Shown here: one piece after another, positions 1-9,084 of the stretch
How positions within the stretch are numbered: the first letter of the stretch is position 1
Layout: each line of letters begins with the position of its first letter
DNA from: Roseovarius marisflavi
Lineage (GTDB): Bacteria; Pseudomonadota; Alphaproteobacteria; Rhodobacterales; Rhodobacteraceae
Direction: 5' to 3'
Assembly: GCF_900142625.1 (NCBI RefSeq)
Contig: NZ_FRBN01000003.1
Span: 220,398 to 284,397 of the forward strand
Length of the DNA: 64,000 nucleotides
Program-made: the position numbers and the translations under genes
The notes under the pieces: model-generated
The model's database searches: none
Told to the model about the DNA's origin: nothing
The model's input: only the letters and a program-made list of their open reading frames with translations

Positions 1-1
1 G

Positions 2-208
2 AAAAGCGAGCAGCGCGAGGATTCCGGTGACACCTGGTATTTCAGCGAGCGTCAATACGGCGCTTTCAGCCGCTCGTTCCGTCTGCCTGCTGATGCCGAT
101 GGGGACAAGGTCGAGGCGCACCTCAAGGATGGTGTGCTGAATGTGACCGTGCCCCGGCGCAGCGGTGACAGCGCGCAGGGCCGCAAGGTCGAGATCAAGC
201 GCGGGTAA
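2..208 (+). CDS. Hsp20/alpha-crystallin small heat-shock protein, C-terminal part
   Basis: The left window edge cuts this gene; the last 68 residues are visible and end in TAA. They contain the closing beta-strands of an alpha-crystallin domain, with the family signature GVLNVTVPR preceded by an acidic, lysine-containing stretch (DGDKVEAHLKD) and a short basic tail. Small heat-shock proteins are ATP-independent holdases in the cytoplasm. The next gene is convergent and starts its coding end only 6 bases away. The start and N-terminal region lie outside the window. Confidence 0.85.
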   Translation, partial: KSEQREDSGDTWYFSERQYGAFSRSFRLPADADGDKVEAHLKDGVLNVTVPRRSGDSAQGRKVEIKRG

Positions 209-214
209 TGCCGC

Positions 215-889
215 TTAGCCGCGCGGATCGTAGATGTCGTCCAGCGCCGCGCGGCTGGTACGAAAGGCGTTGGCCGGATGATTGGTGTCGGGCCAGCCAA
301 AGGAGATCGCGCAGAGGATCAACCGGCTTTCGGGCAGGTCGAAATGGGCGCGGATCATCGGTGCATAAGCCGCGACCGAGGCCTGTGCGATGCTGCCAAG
401 GCCAAGCGCCGTCGCGGCCAGGGTAAAGGCGGTGATAAAGCCGCCGGTATCCATCGCGCCGTAGGTGCCAAGCGCGGCTTCGGAGTGGATGATCGCCACG
501 TGGGGCGCGCCGAAAAAGTGATAGTTTTGCAGGGATTGCTCGGTCCGGGCGGCGCGATCACTGCGCGCGATGCCCACAGCCTCGTAGAGTTGCAACCCGC
601 ATTCAAGACGGCGCGCGCCATGGGCACCGGGATAGCTTTCGGGCCAGGGCAGGTCGGGCGCGGGGTTGTCATGCTCTACCGCCGCAAGCAGGGCGTCGCG
701 AAAGCGCACGGTCTCGGCGCCATGGGTGACGGTGGCCTTCCAGGGCTGTGCGTTACACCACGACGGCGCGCGCCCTGCGGCCATGACGAGGTGTTGAATG
801 GTCGCCTCGGGCACCGGATCGGGGTGAAAGCCACGGCAGGAATAGCGCGCATCAAGCGTCTGGCGCAGGCGGGTGAACTCATCGGTCAT
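215..889 (-). CDS. nitroreductase-family FMN oxidoreductase
   Basis: A 224-residue protein of the nitroreductase fold. N-terminal RYSCRGF corresponds to the FMN-phosphate-binding R-x-S-x-R-x-F region, PSWCNAQPW is the usual PS-x-N-x-QPW segment, and a Gly/Ala-rich helix near GLGSIAQAS follows. Length fits the family (about 200-230). The ATG at 889 is chosen because its ATGA overlaps the stop of the upstream gene, implying translational coupling; a longer reading frame reaches 916. It is the last gene of the minus-strand run. Substrate cannot be told from sequence; such enzymes use NAD(P)H to reduce nitro compounds, quinones or enones. Confidence 0.85.
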   Translation of the reverse strand: MTDEFTRLRQTLDARYSCRGFHPDPVPEATIQHLVMAAGRAPSWCNAQPWKATVTHGAETVRFRDALLAAVEHDNPAPDLPWPESYPGAHGARRLECGLQLYEAVGIARSDRAARTEQSLQNYHFFGAPHVAIIHSEAALGTYGAMDTGGFITAFTLAATALGLGSIAQASVAAYAPMIRAHFDLPESRLILCAISFGWPDTNHPANAFRTSRAALDDIYDPRG

Positions 890-1929
890 TGCGGGGTCTC
901 CTGTGCGCCGGGCCATGTGTCGGACAGGCGATAGCCAAGCGGCCAGGGATCATCGGGATCAAGCATCAGGTTGTGCGTTCCGGTGATCCATGCCTGTCCC
1001 GAGATTTCGGGCAGGATCGCGGCGGCGTCGCCAATGGTTTGCGTCTCGACGATCAGCCCGTCAAAGCGGGAGCCGATCAGCGAGGTCGCGCTATAGCGAT
1101 CACCGACGTCCATCGCCCCGCGCGCATGCAGCAGGGCCATGCGCGCCGACACGGCTGTGCCGGTGGGCGAGCGGTCGATCTTGCCGGGGCGGATCGCCAC
1201 CGCGTGGCGTGCCACAAGACCGGTCTCTGTGTGTTCGGGCGCGGTGGCAAAGAGGCAGAACGAGATATGGCGCCAATCGGGATTTGTCGGGTGGTGAAAA
1301 GCAAGCTGCTCGGTCGCGGCGGCGCTTACGCGGGTGCCAAGTTCGGCCAGATGACGCGCCGCGCCGGGGATAAGGTCAAGCCCGAGGGCCGGGGCATCGA
1401 CCACCACAAAGCTGTCGCCGCCAAAGGCGGTATCCACCGTGATCGCGCCAAGGCCCGGCACGTCAAGCGTCGCGTCAAGGCGCGCGGCGAAGGAGGGCAG
1501 GTTTTGCAGGTGAATGCGGCTGACCCTGCCACCCGAGCATTCGGCACGCACCGCCACAAGGCCGCCGGGTGCCTCAAGCACAAGGTGCGTTTCCGGCTCT
1601 GACATCGCAAGGATGCCGGTTTCCAGAAGAACGGTCGCCACGCAGATGGTGTTGGAGCCCGACATTGGCGGGGTGTCGGCCGGTTCCATGATGATGAACC
1701 CCATATCGGCGCGCGCATCCACGGGCGGCACCAGAAGGTTCACATGGCGAAACACCCCGCCGCGCGGCTCGTTCAGGACGAACTGGCGCAGGCCATCATC
1801 ACGCGCGATGAAGCGCGACTTTTCCCACATCGTGTCACCGGGGGGCGGGGCCACGCCGCCGGTGATCACATCGCCCACTTCGCCGCCTGCATGGGCCGAT
1901 ACGATCTGGATGTTGCGGCTTGATCGCAT
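886..1929 (-). CDS. proline racemase family enzyme with Ser/Thr active-site pair; candidate trans-3-hydroxy-L-proline dehydratase
   Basis: A 347-residue two-lobed proline racemase superfamily protein. The two catalytic positions, Cys in true racemases and 4-hydroxyproline epimerases, are Ser90 (MSGSNT) and Thr256 (DRSPTGT). In this family Thr replacing the second Cys marks trans-3-hydroxy-L-proline dehydratases such as human L3HYPDH, so dehydration rather than epimerisation is inferred. A Ser in the first site is known in some family members, but the Ser-Thr combination is less familiar to me. The stop overlaps the nitroreductase start, and the gene follows the zinc-ribbon gene by 3 bases. 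No hydroxyproline transporter or pyrroline-2-carboxylate reductase is adjacent. Confidence 0.75.
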   Translation of the reverse strand: MRSSRNIQIVSAHAGGEVGDVITGGVAPPPGDTMWEKSRFIARDDGLRQFVLNEPRGGVFRHVNLLVPPVDARADMGFIIMEPADTPPMSGSNTICVATVLLETGILAMSEPETHLVLEAPGGLVAVRAECSGGRVSRIHLQNLPSFAARLDATLDVPGLGAITVDTAFGGDSFVVVDAPALGLDLIPGAARHLAELGTRVSAAATEQLAFHHPTNPDWRHISFCLFATAPEHTETGLVARHAVAIRPGKIDRSPTGTAVSARMALLHARGAMDVGDRYSATSLIGSRFDGLIVETQTIGDAAAILPEISGQAWITGTHNLMLDPDDPWPLGYRLSDTWPGAQETPQ

Positions 1930-1932
1930 GGC

Positions 1933-3039
1933 TCAGAACCCTCCCTGGTTGAGAGCCACCACATAGCCCACACCCGCCGCAATAACAGCCCCGATCAGCA
2001 CCGCAAAGGCGATCTTCCAGGCCGAGTAGGGGCGTTCGCCCTGGACCCGGCCGGTGCGGCCGTTGACCACGAAGCGATAGGTCTTGCCGCGGTATTTATA
2101 GGCCGCAAGCCAGACCGGCAGCAGGATATGCTTGAAGGTGACATTGCTCACCTGGGTCTGGATATCGTGGATACGCTGACGATCACCACCGATGTCAAAG
2201 CGCACATCGCGCGCGATCACCCGGTCCATTTGGCTGCGCGCCTCGCCAAAGCCGGTCTCAAGCGCGACGGTATAGCCTTCGGCGCGAAACCCGGCGAGAT
2301 ATTCGGGGCGATAAGGCTCAAGCGCGGCCAGATCCCATGGCTCAAGCGCGTCGGTAAAGCGTTTGGGCAAAGAGGTTGAGGCCAGCACAAGCACGTCGTC
2401 AAAGAACCGCGCGACCCGCCCAGAGACCGGGCGCCAGCGGACCTTGGCCACCTTCACGTTACGGGTCTTGCCATCACGCACGACACTTTGATTGACGTAA
2501 TAGACCGTGCCATGTTCGCCGCGATAGGCGGATTTCGTGTCGGCATCAAAGGTCCAGTAGGGCACATAGATGCCCTCCATCGCGCGGCCCTTGCGGGCAT
2601 AGTCGCGCAGGCCGTTGGGGGCAAACCACAGCTGGCCAAGCCAGTCGGTCATCGCCTTGCGCGCGGTGCCCTCGTCAAGAGCGAACGGCAAAAGGGCGCG
2701 CGGCTTGATATGGCGATGGGTGCCGGTGCCGGTGACCACGGGCGAGGCACAGAACGGGCATTCACGGGCATGGGTGGCCTCGTCAAGCTCGACCTGTGCG
2801 CCACAGCTTGTGCAGGTGGTGACGCGGGTCTCCTCGATCTCCTGCTCGGGCAGTTGGGCGTTGATCGCGGCCTTGAAATCAAGTTCGCGAATGCCGCCCT
2901 GCCACGGGCCGCCGGTGTCTATGGCACAGGTGTCGCCGCAATGATCACAGACCAATTGCCCATGATCGGGATCGAAGCGGTAATCGGCGCCACAGCTTTG
3001 ACAGGGAAAGCGATGCTCCGCAGTCATTGCCGTGCTCAC
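1933..3039 (-). CDS. zinc-ribbon protein with C-terminal membrane anchor (YdjG-like)
   Basis: A 368-residue protein with two zinc ribbons, Cys13/16/31/34 and Cys76/79/94/97, a central domain rich in Trp and Tyr, and one hydrophobic segment near residues 340-362 (WKIAFAVLIGAVIAAGVGY) close to the C-terminus. This layout resembles proteins annotated as primosomal protein N'-like zinc ribbons, including Bacillus YdjG, which works with an SPFH partner. Here an SPFH gene lies two genes upstream in the same run. The GTG at 3039 overlaps the RidA stop as GTGA; ATG at 3027 is an equally possible start. Function is inferred only as a membrane-associated stress factor. Confidence 0.6.
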   Translation of the reverse strand: MSTAMTAEHRFPCQSCGADYRFDPDHGQLVCDHCGDTCAIDTGGPWQGGIRELDFKAAINAQLPEQEIEETRVTTCTSCGAQVELDEATHARECPFCASPVVTGTGTHRHIKPRALLPFALDEGTARKAMTDWLGQLWFAPNGLRDYARKGRAMEGIYVPYWTFDADTKSAYRGEHGTVYYVNQSVVRDGKTRNVKVAKVRWRPVSGRVARFFDDVLVLASTSLPKRFTDALEPWDLAALEPYRPEYLAGFRAEGYTVALETGFGEARSQMDRVIARDVRFDIGGDRQRIHDIQTQVSNVTFKHILLPVWLAAYKYRGKTYRFVVNGRTGRVQGERPYSAWKIAFAVLIGAVIAAGVGYVVALNQGGF

Positions 3040-3440
3040 CCGTTCCAGTTAGCGATGATCGCGTCGGCTTCCAACTCGATCAGCCATTCAGGGTTCACGA
3101 AACGATCAACCGCCATGATAGTGTCGACCGGCCGGACATCCGCGAAGTATTCCTTGCGAACATCGATGGCTGCTTTCCAGTTATCGATGTCGGTCAGGAT
3201 GACGCGTGTGCGCACCACGTCATGCAGGCCCGATCCGGCCTGCTCCAACGCGGCCTTTATGATCTCTATGCATTGGCGGGTCTGCATCGCGACGTCTCCG
3301 ATTCCGACGGTCTTTCCGTCCGCGCCCACCGGTGCCGTGCCGCCGACCGAGATGAACGGGCCGACGCGCACGGCGCGGCTGAACCCGACGATGCGTTCCA
3401 TCGGGTTGTCGTTGGAAATAAGTTCGCGGTCAAAGGTCAT
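3036..3440 (-). CDS. RidA/YjgF family protein
   Basis: A 134-residue RidA-fold protein starting MTFDREL at an ATG preceded by GGAG at a good distance. Family features visible are GFSRAVRVGPFISVGGTAP, the V-x-x-Q-T-x-Q-C region (AMQTRQC) and VVRTRVILTD, which carries the Arg that in RidA deaminases salt-bridges the substrate carboxylate. RidA proteins hydrolyse reactive enamines and imines from pyridoxal-phosphate enzymes; several subfamilies lack that activity, and this one resembles the UK114-like paralogues with EADAIIA near the end. It is coupled to the zinc-ribbon gene and lies 79 bases after the SPFH gene. Confidence 0.8.
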   Translation of the reverse strand: MTFDRELISNDNPMERIVGFSRAVRVGPFISVGGTAPVGADGKTVGIGDVAMQTRQCIEIIKAALEQAGSGLHDVVRTRVILTDIDNWKAAIDVRKEYFADVRPVDTIMAVDRFVNPEWLIELEADAIIANWNG

Positions 3441-3519
3441 GGCGGGTCTCCGGGTGCAGGGGTGGCTGGGGGCTGTCATCGGTCTTGGATCGCGGCGACC
3501 GCGTTCCGCCGCATCAGTT

Positions 3520-4644
3520 TCAGGCCCCCGGCGGGGGCGGTGGCAGAACGGTGAAGAGCTGCGCAAGCTCGGCCACATCTTCGGCCAGCATCCAGCCATC
3601 CTGACCGGGGGTCCAGACATGGGTTTGCCGGGTCAGCTTGCCTTCGCGCGCCATCCGCCCCATCGAGGCCTTGGAAAACGGGCCGCTGGTCTCGCCGCCC
3701 TCTGCGATATGCCAGACATGCTCGACCGGCGGCGGTGGCGGCGGGGTTTGCGAGGTTGGCTGAGAGGTCGGACGAGCGCCCCAGGGGCCATCCTTGTCGG
3801 CCATCTGCTGGGCCATGGCCATGCCCATCCCCATGCCAAGACCCGCGCCCATGCCTCCCCCCCCGGCCGGGTTATGGGCGGCTGCGGTCATCGCTTCGGC
3901 GGTGGAATATTGGGTAAAGCGGTTCAGATCGCCCGCCACCCCCATCGAGGTGCGCTTGTCCAGCGCGTCTTCCACGGCGGGCGGAAGCGAGATGTTCTCG
4001 ATATAGAACTCTGGGATGCTGAGACCGTAATCGGCCACCACGGCGGAAATCTCGGTTGCCACAAGCTTGCCGAGGTCGCGGGTATTGGCGGCCATGTCAA
4101 GCACCGGAATACCCGCCCCGGCGATGATGCGCGAAAACGCCTGTACGATGATGTTGCGGATCTGATCGCTGATCTCGTCCATGGTGAACTCGCCGTCGGT
4201 GCCGACGATCTCGGTCAGGAACTTCGCCGCATCGCTGACCCGCACGGTATAGGTGCCAAAGGCCCGGATGCGGGTCGGGCCGAATTCCGGATCGCGCAGC
4301 ATGATCGGGTTCTTGGTGCCCCATTTGAGGTTGTTGAACCGCGTCGTGTTGACGTAATAGATCTCGGATTTGAACGGCGAGCGAAAGCCGTGATCCCAAT
4401 GGTTGAGCGTGGTCAGGATCGGCATGTTGTTGGTCTCAAGCATGTAAAGACCGGGGGTGAAGACATCCGCCAACTGCCCCTCATGGACGAACACCGCCGC
4501 CTGACCCTCGCGCACGGTAAGCTTGGCGCCGTACTTGATCTCATGCCCCTCGCGCTCGAACCGCCAGACCATCGTGTCACGGGTATCGTCGGTCCAGTGG
4601 ATGACGTCGATGAACTGGCCTGAGAGGAAATCGAAAATAGACAT
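3520..4644 (-). CDS. SPFH-domain protein with C-terminal GYF_2/DUF4339 domain (YdjI-like)
   Basis: A 374-residue protein. Residues 1 to about 250 are the SPFH (stomatin/prohibitin/flotillin) region of the YdjI type, with YGAKLTVREGQAAVFVHEG near the N-terminus and a helical dimer region ending in YIENISLPPAVEDALDKR. A Gly/Met-rich linker (GGGGMGAGLGMGMGMAMAQQ) and a Pro run follow, then a GYF_2/DUF4339 domain (WHIAEGG...GPFSKASMGRMA...TWV-type Trp). Bacillus YdjI acts with YdjG at the membrane and recruits a PspA homologue; no PspA gene is visible here. It follows the oxidoreductase gene by 5 bases, so co-transcription is likely. Confidence 0.8.
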   Translation of the reverse strand: MSIFDFLSGQFIDVIHWTDDTRDTMVWRFEREGHEIKYGAKLTVREGQAAVFVHEGQLADVFTPGLYMLETNNMPILTTLNHWDHGFRSPFKSEIYYVNTTRFNNLKWGTKNPIMLRDPEFGPTRIRAFGTYTVRVSDAAKFLTEIVGTDGEFTMDEISDQIRNIIVQAFSRIIAGAGIPVLDMAANTRDLGKLVATEISAVVADYGLSIPEFYIENISLPPAVEDALDKRTSMGVAGDLNRFTQYSTAEAMTAAAHNPAGGGGMGAGLGMGMGMAMAQQMADKDGPWGARPTSQPTSQTPPPPPPVEHVWHIAEGGETSGPFSKASMGRMAREGKLTRQTHVWTPGQDGWMLAEDVAELAQLFTVLPPPPPGA

Positions 4645-4649
4645 GTCGG

Positions 4650-5960
4650 TTACTCCTTGATTGGATCGCGGACCAGCGCCCGGGCTGCGCGTTTTTCGGT
4701 TTTGTCATAGGCCAGCAATGCCCGCAGCGCGGACAGGGACAGGTTCGGATCGCGCCCGTCGGCCAGAGCATAGATCTGTTCGAACTGCCATCCAACCGTT
4801 GCCCACCCGTTCAGATCGCGCAGCGCCGAGATCGGCGAGGCGGGCCCAAAGAGGCCGGGGCCAAGGGGCTGCGGGGCGTCGAGGCTGTCAAGCCGGTCGC
4901 GGGTGCCATCCAGAAGCGCGCGCGCGGCATTGGGATCAAGGATCAGGGGGCGCGCCAGCCCGATCACATCGATCCCGTCGCGGCGCAATGCGCTGGCCAT
5001 TGCCTCGGCGCTGCGAAAACCGCCGGTGACCATGATCGGCAGGTCGGCAGAGGCGGCGCGCAGTTTGGGCACGAAATTCAGGAAATACGCCTCGCGCGCC
5101 ATGGTGCTGGCGCGTCTGGTGCTTGCCAGAGGGTCCTTGCGCTCAAAATCGAACATCCGGGGCTGTTCATAATTGCCGCCCGACACCTCGAGCAAATCAC
5201 AGCCCGCCGCGGCCAGCCAGGCGGCGACGCGCGCACTGTCTTCTTCGGAAAAGCCGCCCGTTTGAAAGTCGGCTGAGTTGAGCTTGACCGACAGGATGAA
5301 CGGGGCCGGGCAGGTGGCGCGCACCTGTTTGACGACATCAAGCAGAAATCGCGCCCGACCGGGCAGATCGCCGCCCCAGCCATCGCGGCGCCGGTTCGAG
5401 AGCGGCGACAAAAACTGGCTGATCAGATAGCCATGCGCGGCGTGGATCTGAACCCCGTCAAAGCCGGTGTCGCGGGCGACTTGGGCAGCGTTCACAAAGC
5501 CTGCGATGGCGGCGTCTATCTGCGCCTCGCTCATCGGAATGGGGATGCCAAAGCGCCCCTTGATCGCAAGCGGCACGTTTGAGGGGGCCATGGGCGTGGG
5601 GTTGATCATCTTCTGGGTCTGCCGCCCGGCGTGGCTAAGTTGCATGATGACCTTGCTGCCATGCGCCTTGGCGGCACTGGCCATCCGGGCCAGCGCGTCG
5701 GTGGCCGCCCTGCCTTGCTGACCTTCTATGGCGATGTTGCCCGCGCGCTCCAGATGCCAGCGATCAATCTGGACGTTGCCGGTTATCAACAGCCCCGCAC
5801 CGCCCGCCCCCCAGCGGCGATAGAGCGTTTCAAAACGGGCGTTTGCGGTGTTGGTGCCATCCGCCAGCCCCTCGGTCATGGCCGCTTTGGCCAGCCGGTT
5901 CGGCAGGATCGCGCCGCAGGGCAGGCTCAGGGGCCGCGACAGGGTTTCGGCGTGGGTCAC
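4650..5960 (-). CDS. old yellow enzyme family NADH:flavin oxidoreductase
   Basis: A 436-residue TIM-barrel FMN enzyme. Visible family motifs are the N-terminal LPNRLAKAAMTEG, the active-site region QIHAAHGYLISQFLSP with the expected H-x-A-H/N region, SNRRRDGWGG, and the FMN-phosphate loop VTGGFRS followed by GLARPLI. The gene starts with GTG at 5960 (residues MTHAETLS). These enzymes reduce activated C=C bonds of enones, nitroesters or maleimides with NAD(P)H. Its place between the SPFH and DUF2927 genes suggests operon membership rather than a pathway of its own. Substrate unknown. Confidence 0.85.
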   Translation of the reverse strand: MTHAETLSRPLSLPCGAILPNRLAKAAMTEGLADGTNTANARFETLYRRWGAGGAGLLITGNVQIDRWHLERAGNIAIEGQQGRAATDALARMASAAKAHGSKVIMQLSHAGRQTQKMINPTPMAPSNVPLAIKGRFGIPIPMSEAQIDAAIAGFVNAAQVARDTGFDGVQIHAAHGYLISQFLSPLSNRRRDGWGGDLPGRARFLLDVVKQVRATCPAPFILSVKLNSADFQTGGFSEEDSARVAAWLAAAGCDLLEVSGGNYEQPRMFDFERKDPLASTRRASTMAREAYFLNFVPKLRAASADLPIMVTGGFRSAEAMASALRRDGIDVIGLARPLILDPNAARALLDGTRDRLDSLDAPQPLGPGLFGPASPISALRDLNGWATVGWQFEQIYALADGRDPNLSLSALRALLAYDKTEKRAARALVRDPIKE

Positions 5961-5994
5961 GAGGCCGGCTATCCTTTCGTTGGCGGTGCGATGG

Positions 5995-6957
5995 TCACAC
6001 CGGGCCGCCCCTGCGCTCGGCGAGCAGGCGGTGGATGATCGGGCGCGCCTGATCGGCGGTCATGCCCGGCTTGAGGTCGGGGGAATAGAGCAGGCGCAAC
6101 AACTCTTCGTCATGGGTTGTCAAAAGCGCAAACTCATCGTCGTCGTTAAAGATCGAGGGGCGCGCCTGCGGGCTGTCGTCGGCAAGACCAAGGCCCTGCG
6201 CCAACTCTTCATGCACACAGGATTGCCGCATAAGATCGGGATGCTCGGCGCGGATAAAGGCGATGGCGCGGCGATAGGTGAAATCCTCGCCCTCGCCGGA
6301 AAACGCCACCACCAGACAGTGGATGGTACGCGGCATGTCGCGGAAGATCGCAATCGTCGACGGGCCTGCATTGGGCACGATCTGGCGAATGCGCGCAAGC
6401 GCCTCGCCGCGGTCATCCTCGCCCATGATCAGCACATGAAAATTGGGCTTGCTGCTGTTCGCGCTGATCGGGTGGCGGGTGACGCGGGCCAGCCGCGCGG
6501 CATAGTCTGCGACCATGGCGGTGTCGCGGGTGCGTTGCCCGTCGGGCACCGAGCGACCGAATTCGACTGACATTCGCACCGGGCCCTCCCATTTGCGCAG
6601 CCCACCGGCCCGGCCCGACGAGGGGCGAAAGCCGGCGCCTTGCGCGTATTCGTCGTAAAACGCTATACGCTCGAAATTGCGCGCCAGATCGGTATCGGTA
6701 TAGGGCGTATCCGGCCCGCCGCCATCGCGGCGCAACAATCCGCGGTTTAGCAGGTCCGTCTCAAGCCGCTCGTAATATCGTGCCAATGCCAGGCTATTTG
6801 CAGACGGCACCAACGAGTCAGGCGGCACCACAAGGCCCGCCGGGCGCCCGGTCGGGCGTGCGGTTGGTGTCGGCGGCGGCGCATCACATCCCGCCAATAC
6901 CAAAAGCCCCAGCCCGACAAGCCCCGATCGTGTGACCTCGCGCCACCCCACCTTCAC
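5995..6957 (-). CDS. DUF2927 lipoprotein
   Basis: A 320-residue protein with a lipoprotein signal: basic start, hydrophobic core and lipobox LAGC with Cys at residue 24, then a Pro/Thr-rich linker. The rest is a DUF2927 domain, which contains CVHEELAQGLGL, an HE-x-x-x-Q motif resembling a metalloprotease zinc site, followed by DDSPQARPSIFNDDDEFA. It starts at GTG 6957, 3 bases after the TelA stop. The exported, lipid-anchored position next to XpaC and TelA supports an envelope role. Enzymatic activity has not been shown to my knowledge for this family, so the protease reading is inference. Confidence 0.8.
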   Translation of the reverse strand: MKVGWREVTRSGLVGLGLLVLAGCDAPPPTPTARPTGRPAGLVVPPDSLVPSANSLALARYYERLETDLLNRGLLRRDGGGPDTPYTDTDLARNFERIAFYDEYAQGAGFRPSSGRAGGLRKWEGPVRMSVEFGRSVPDGQRTRDTAMVADYAARLARVTRHPISANSSKPNFHVLIMGEDDRGEALARIRQIVPNAGPSTIAIFRDMPRTIHCLVVAFSGEGEDFTYRRAIAFIRAEHPDLMRQSCVHEELAQGLGLADDSPQARPSIFNDDDEFALLTTHDEELLRLLYSPDLKPGMTADQARPIIHRLLAERRGGPV

Positions 6958-6960
6958 GAC

Positions 6961-8160
6961 TCAGCCTTTGGGCACGGAGGTGCCGGAAGTGTCGCCCACA
7001 CCATCCTTGCGCGCCTTGGCCGAGGCCAGCGTATCACGCAGGTCGGCCTCCATCTTCTTGAGGTCCTCTTCGGCGGCGGCGCGTTTGGCCTTGCCTTCGT
7101 CTGCGATCTGGAGGCTTTCCTGAATGGTCCCGATCAGATCGGCATTGGCCTGTTTGACCGCCTCGATATCGAACACGCCACGCTCCATCTCTTCGCGGAT
7201 CATCTTGTTGCTCGAGCGCAGGTTCTTGGCGTTCGCGGTCAGCAATTCGTTGGTCAGGTCATTGGCGGCGCGCACCGAAGCGGCAGCCTCGGCCGAGCGC
7301 TGGATCGTGACCGCCTGCGCAAGCTGGGTTTCCCAAAGCGGCACGGTGTTCACAAGCGTCGAGTTGATCTTGGTGACCAGGCTCTTGTCGTTTTCCTGCA
7401 CCAGGCGGATCGAGGGCAGCGATTGCATCGTCACCTGACGGGTCAGCTTGAGATCATGCACCCGGCGTTCAAGATCGTCGCGCGCGGCGCGCATGTCGCG
7501 CAATTCCTGGGCTTTCATCACCTGATCGTTCTCAGGCGCGGCCTTGACGGCGGCCTCTGCTGCGGGGATGTCCTTGGTGTCAATCTCTTTCAGCTTGGCC
7601 TCGCCGGCGGCGATATAGAGCGCAAGCTCGTCATAAAAGGCGAGGGTCTTTTCATAGAGCATATCAAGCGATTTGATATCCTTGAGCAGGGTGTGCTCGT
7701 GGCTCAGAAGGTTATCGGTGATCCTGTCGATCTGACCCTGCACCTGTTCAAACCGCGCGGTGAACTTGGCAAAAGGCGCGGCCCGCCCCAACAGCTTTTC
7801 CCACCAGCTGCGCTCGCGGCGCACATCAAGTTCGCTCACGGCAAAGCCGCGGATCGTGGTGACGATCCCACGCAGGCTGTCGCCTGCCGGGCCGACATCC
7901 TTGTTGCGCACGCCCTGAAGCATCGCCTGGCTGATTTCCTGCAACTCCGCCTGCGCGGCGGAGCCGAACGAGACGATCGAGTTGGTGTCGCCCATGTCGA
8001 TCTCGGCCATGCGGCTGGTGATCTCGGCGCTGACCGGGGCATCGGCCTTGTCCAGCGGCACAATCGCGTCGGCCTCTGTGGGTTCGGGAAGGACGGCGCG
8101 GCTTACGGCCTCAACATCGGCAAGGGCGGCCTCGGCTTTTTGACGGATGGTGTCTGACAT
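6961..8160 (-). CDS. telA: TelA/KlaA toxic anion resistance family protein
   Basis: A 399-residue, strongly helical, charged cytoplasmic protein of the TelA family (Pfam TelA). It has long heptad-like stretches (for example ELRDMRAARDDLERRVHDLK), the conserved TRQVTMQSLPSIRLVQENDK region and SSNKMIREEMERGVFD, all typical of the family. TelA proteins were first linked to tellurite resistance and in other bacteria to envelope stress and cell-wall antibiotic tolerance. The gene is 12 bases after XpaC, its usual partner, and 3 bases before DUF2927. The C-terminus ends TSGTSVPKG. Biochemical mechanism is unknown. Confidence 0.88.
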   Translation of the reverse strand: MSDTIRQKAEAALADVEAVSRAVLPEPTEADAIVPLDKADAPVSAEITSRMAEIDMGDTNSIVSFGSAAQAELQEISQAMLQGVRNKDVGPAGDSLRGIVTTIRGFAVSELDVRRERSWWEKLLGRAAPFAKFTARFEQVQGQIDRITDNLLSHEHTLLKDIKSLDMLYEKTLAFYDELALYIAAGEAKLKEIDTKDIPAAEAAVKAAPENDQVMKAQELRDMRAARDDLERRVHDLKLTRQVTMQSLPSIRLVQENDKSLVTKINSTLVNTVPLWETQLAQAVTIQRSAEAAASVRAANDLTNELLTANAKNLRSSNKMIREEMERGVFDIEAVKQANADLIGTIQESLQIADEGKAKRAAAEEDLKKMEADLRDTLASAKARKDGVGDTSGTSVPKG

Positions 8161-8172
8161 GGTTGGTCCCTT

Positions 8173-9084
8173 TTACACTAAATCTCTGGTTTCAAGCTGA
8201 ACGCCTTCGCGCGCAAGGCGGTCACGCAACACGCTGATCTCGATGTCAAGATCGGTGGTGTTGTCGACCATCAGCGCGCGGGTCTTGGCGGTGAAGTTTT
8301 CCTCGAGATCGCTGAGCAGGCTGAGATAGCTGTCGCGCGCGGCCGGGTTCGGCGCGCGGGCGTGCAGATCGGCGAATTTCACCGAGGCATCGCGCGCGCC
8401 CATCAAATAGACGCTCAGATATTTGCGCGCTGCCGTCAAATCGCGCGGGTCATCCTCGACGGTGCGCAGCATGTCACGTACGCTGGCCTGAAACCGTTCA
8501 AGCCGGGCCTCGGCCTGACGATCGCCCGCGCGCGCAATCGCCGTGCTCATCGCGCCAAGATAGGTTTCGGCCTTGTCGACGACGCGCGCCACGCGGTCGC
8601 TCTGAAAGGTATTGATGCCCTCAACGCCCTTATCCTTGAGCGGATCAAGCCCGAAGGCAATGCTATGAAGTACCGTGCCCAGGACCCCGTAAATCAGCGG
8701 CTCGATCAGCCCGCCGTTGCTGGCAAATCCGGCAAGCGCAAGGCCAAGCCCGGTGACAAGCGAGGCGGCAATCTTGCGCGGAAAGGCCGGGCGGCGGGCG
8801 ATCTTGCGCGCCTCGTAGGCCTCTTGCGCCAGAATCCCGTGCCGGGTCAGCCAGGCCGCCAGCAAAAGCGCGCCAAGCGCCGTCAGGTTGAAGGCAAGAT
8901 CAATCGGCCCCGAGCCAAAGGCCCGCGCCGCCAGCGGCAAGGGCGCAAAGAACAACAGATTGACCCGCCCACCGGCGCGGGTGCGCCGCGCGCCGCGAAA
9001 GCTGCCCTGGGGGGCGACGTTAGTCGATGTTTGCGTGGGGTCATCGCCCGAGGGGCTGTATTTGCCGCCAAAACGCTGCGCCAT
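8173..9084 (-). CDS. XpaC family membrane protein (5-bromo-4-chloroindolyl phosphate hydrolysis family)
   Basis: A 303-residue protein with an unstructured N-terminus (MAQRFGGKYSPSG), two hydrophobic segments (around NLTALGALLLAAWL and IAASLVTGLGLALAGF), a third near GGLIEPLIYGVLGTVL, and a helical C-terminal cytoplasmic domain typical of XpaC. The ATG at 9084 is chosen over a GTG at 9087 because it forms a TGATG junction with a preceding small reading frame. XpaC genes commonly pair with telA, as here. The family name comes from an old Bacillus phenotype; molecular role is unknown, probably membrane stress. Confidence 0.82.
   Translation of the reverse strand: MAQRFGGKYSPSGDDPTQTSTNVAPQGSFRGARRTRAGGRVNLLFFAPLPLAARAFGSGPIDLAFNLTALGALLLAAWLTRHGILAQEAYEARKIARRPAFPRKIAASLVTGLGLALAGFASNGGLIEPLIYGVLGTVLHSIAFGLDPLKDKGVEGINTFQSDRVARVVDKAETYLGAMSTAIARAGDRQAEARLERFQASVRDMLRTVEDDPRDLTAARKYLSVYLMGARDASVKFADLHARAPNPAARDSYLSLLSDLEENFTAKTRALMVDNTTDLDIEISVLRDRLAREGVQLETRDLV

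Noticed and set aside
2488..4623. 711-codon plus-strand open frame
   Set aside because: It runs antisense to the zinc-ribbon, RidA and SPFH genes, has no domain and no ribosome site; long antisense frames are expected in this GC-rich DNA.
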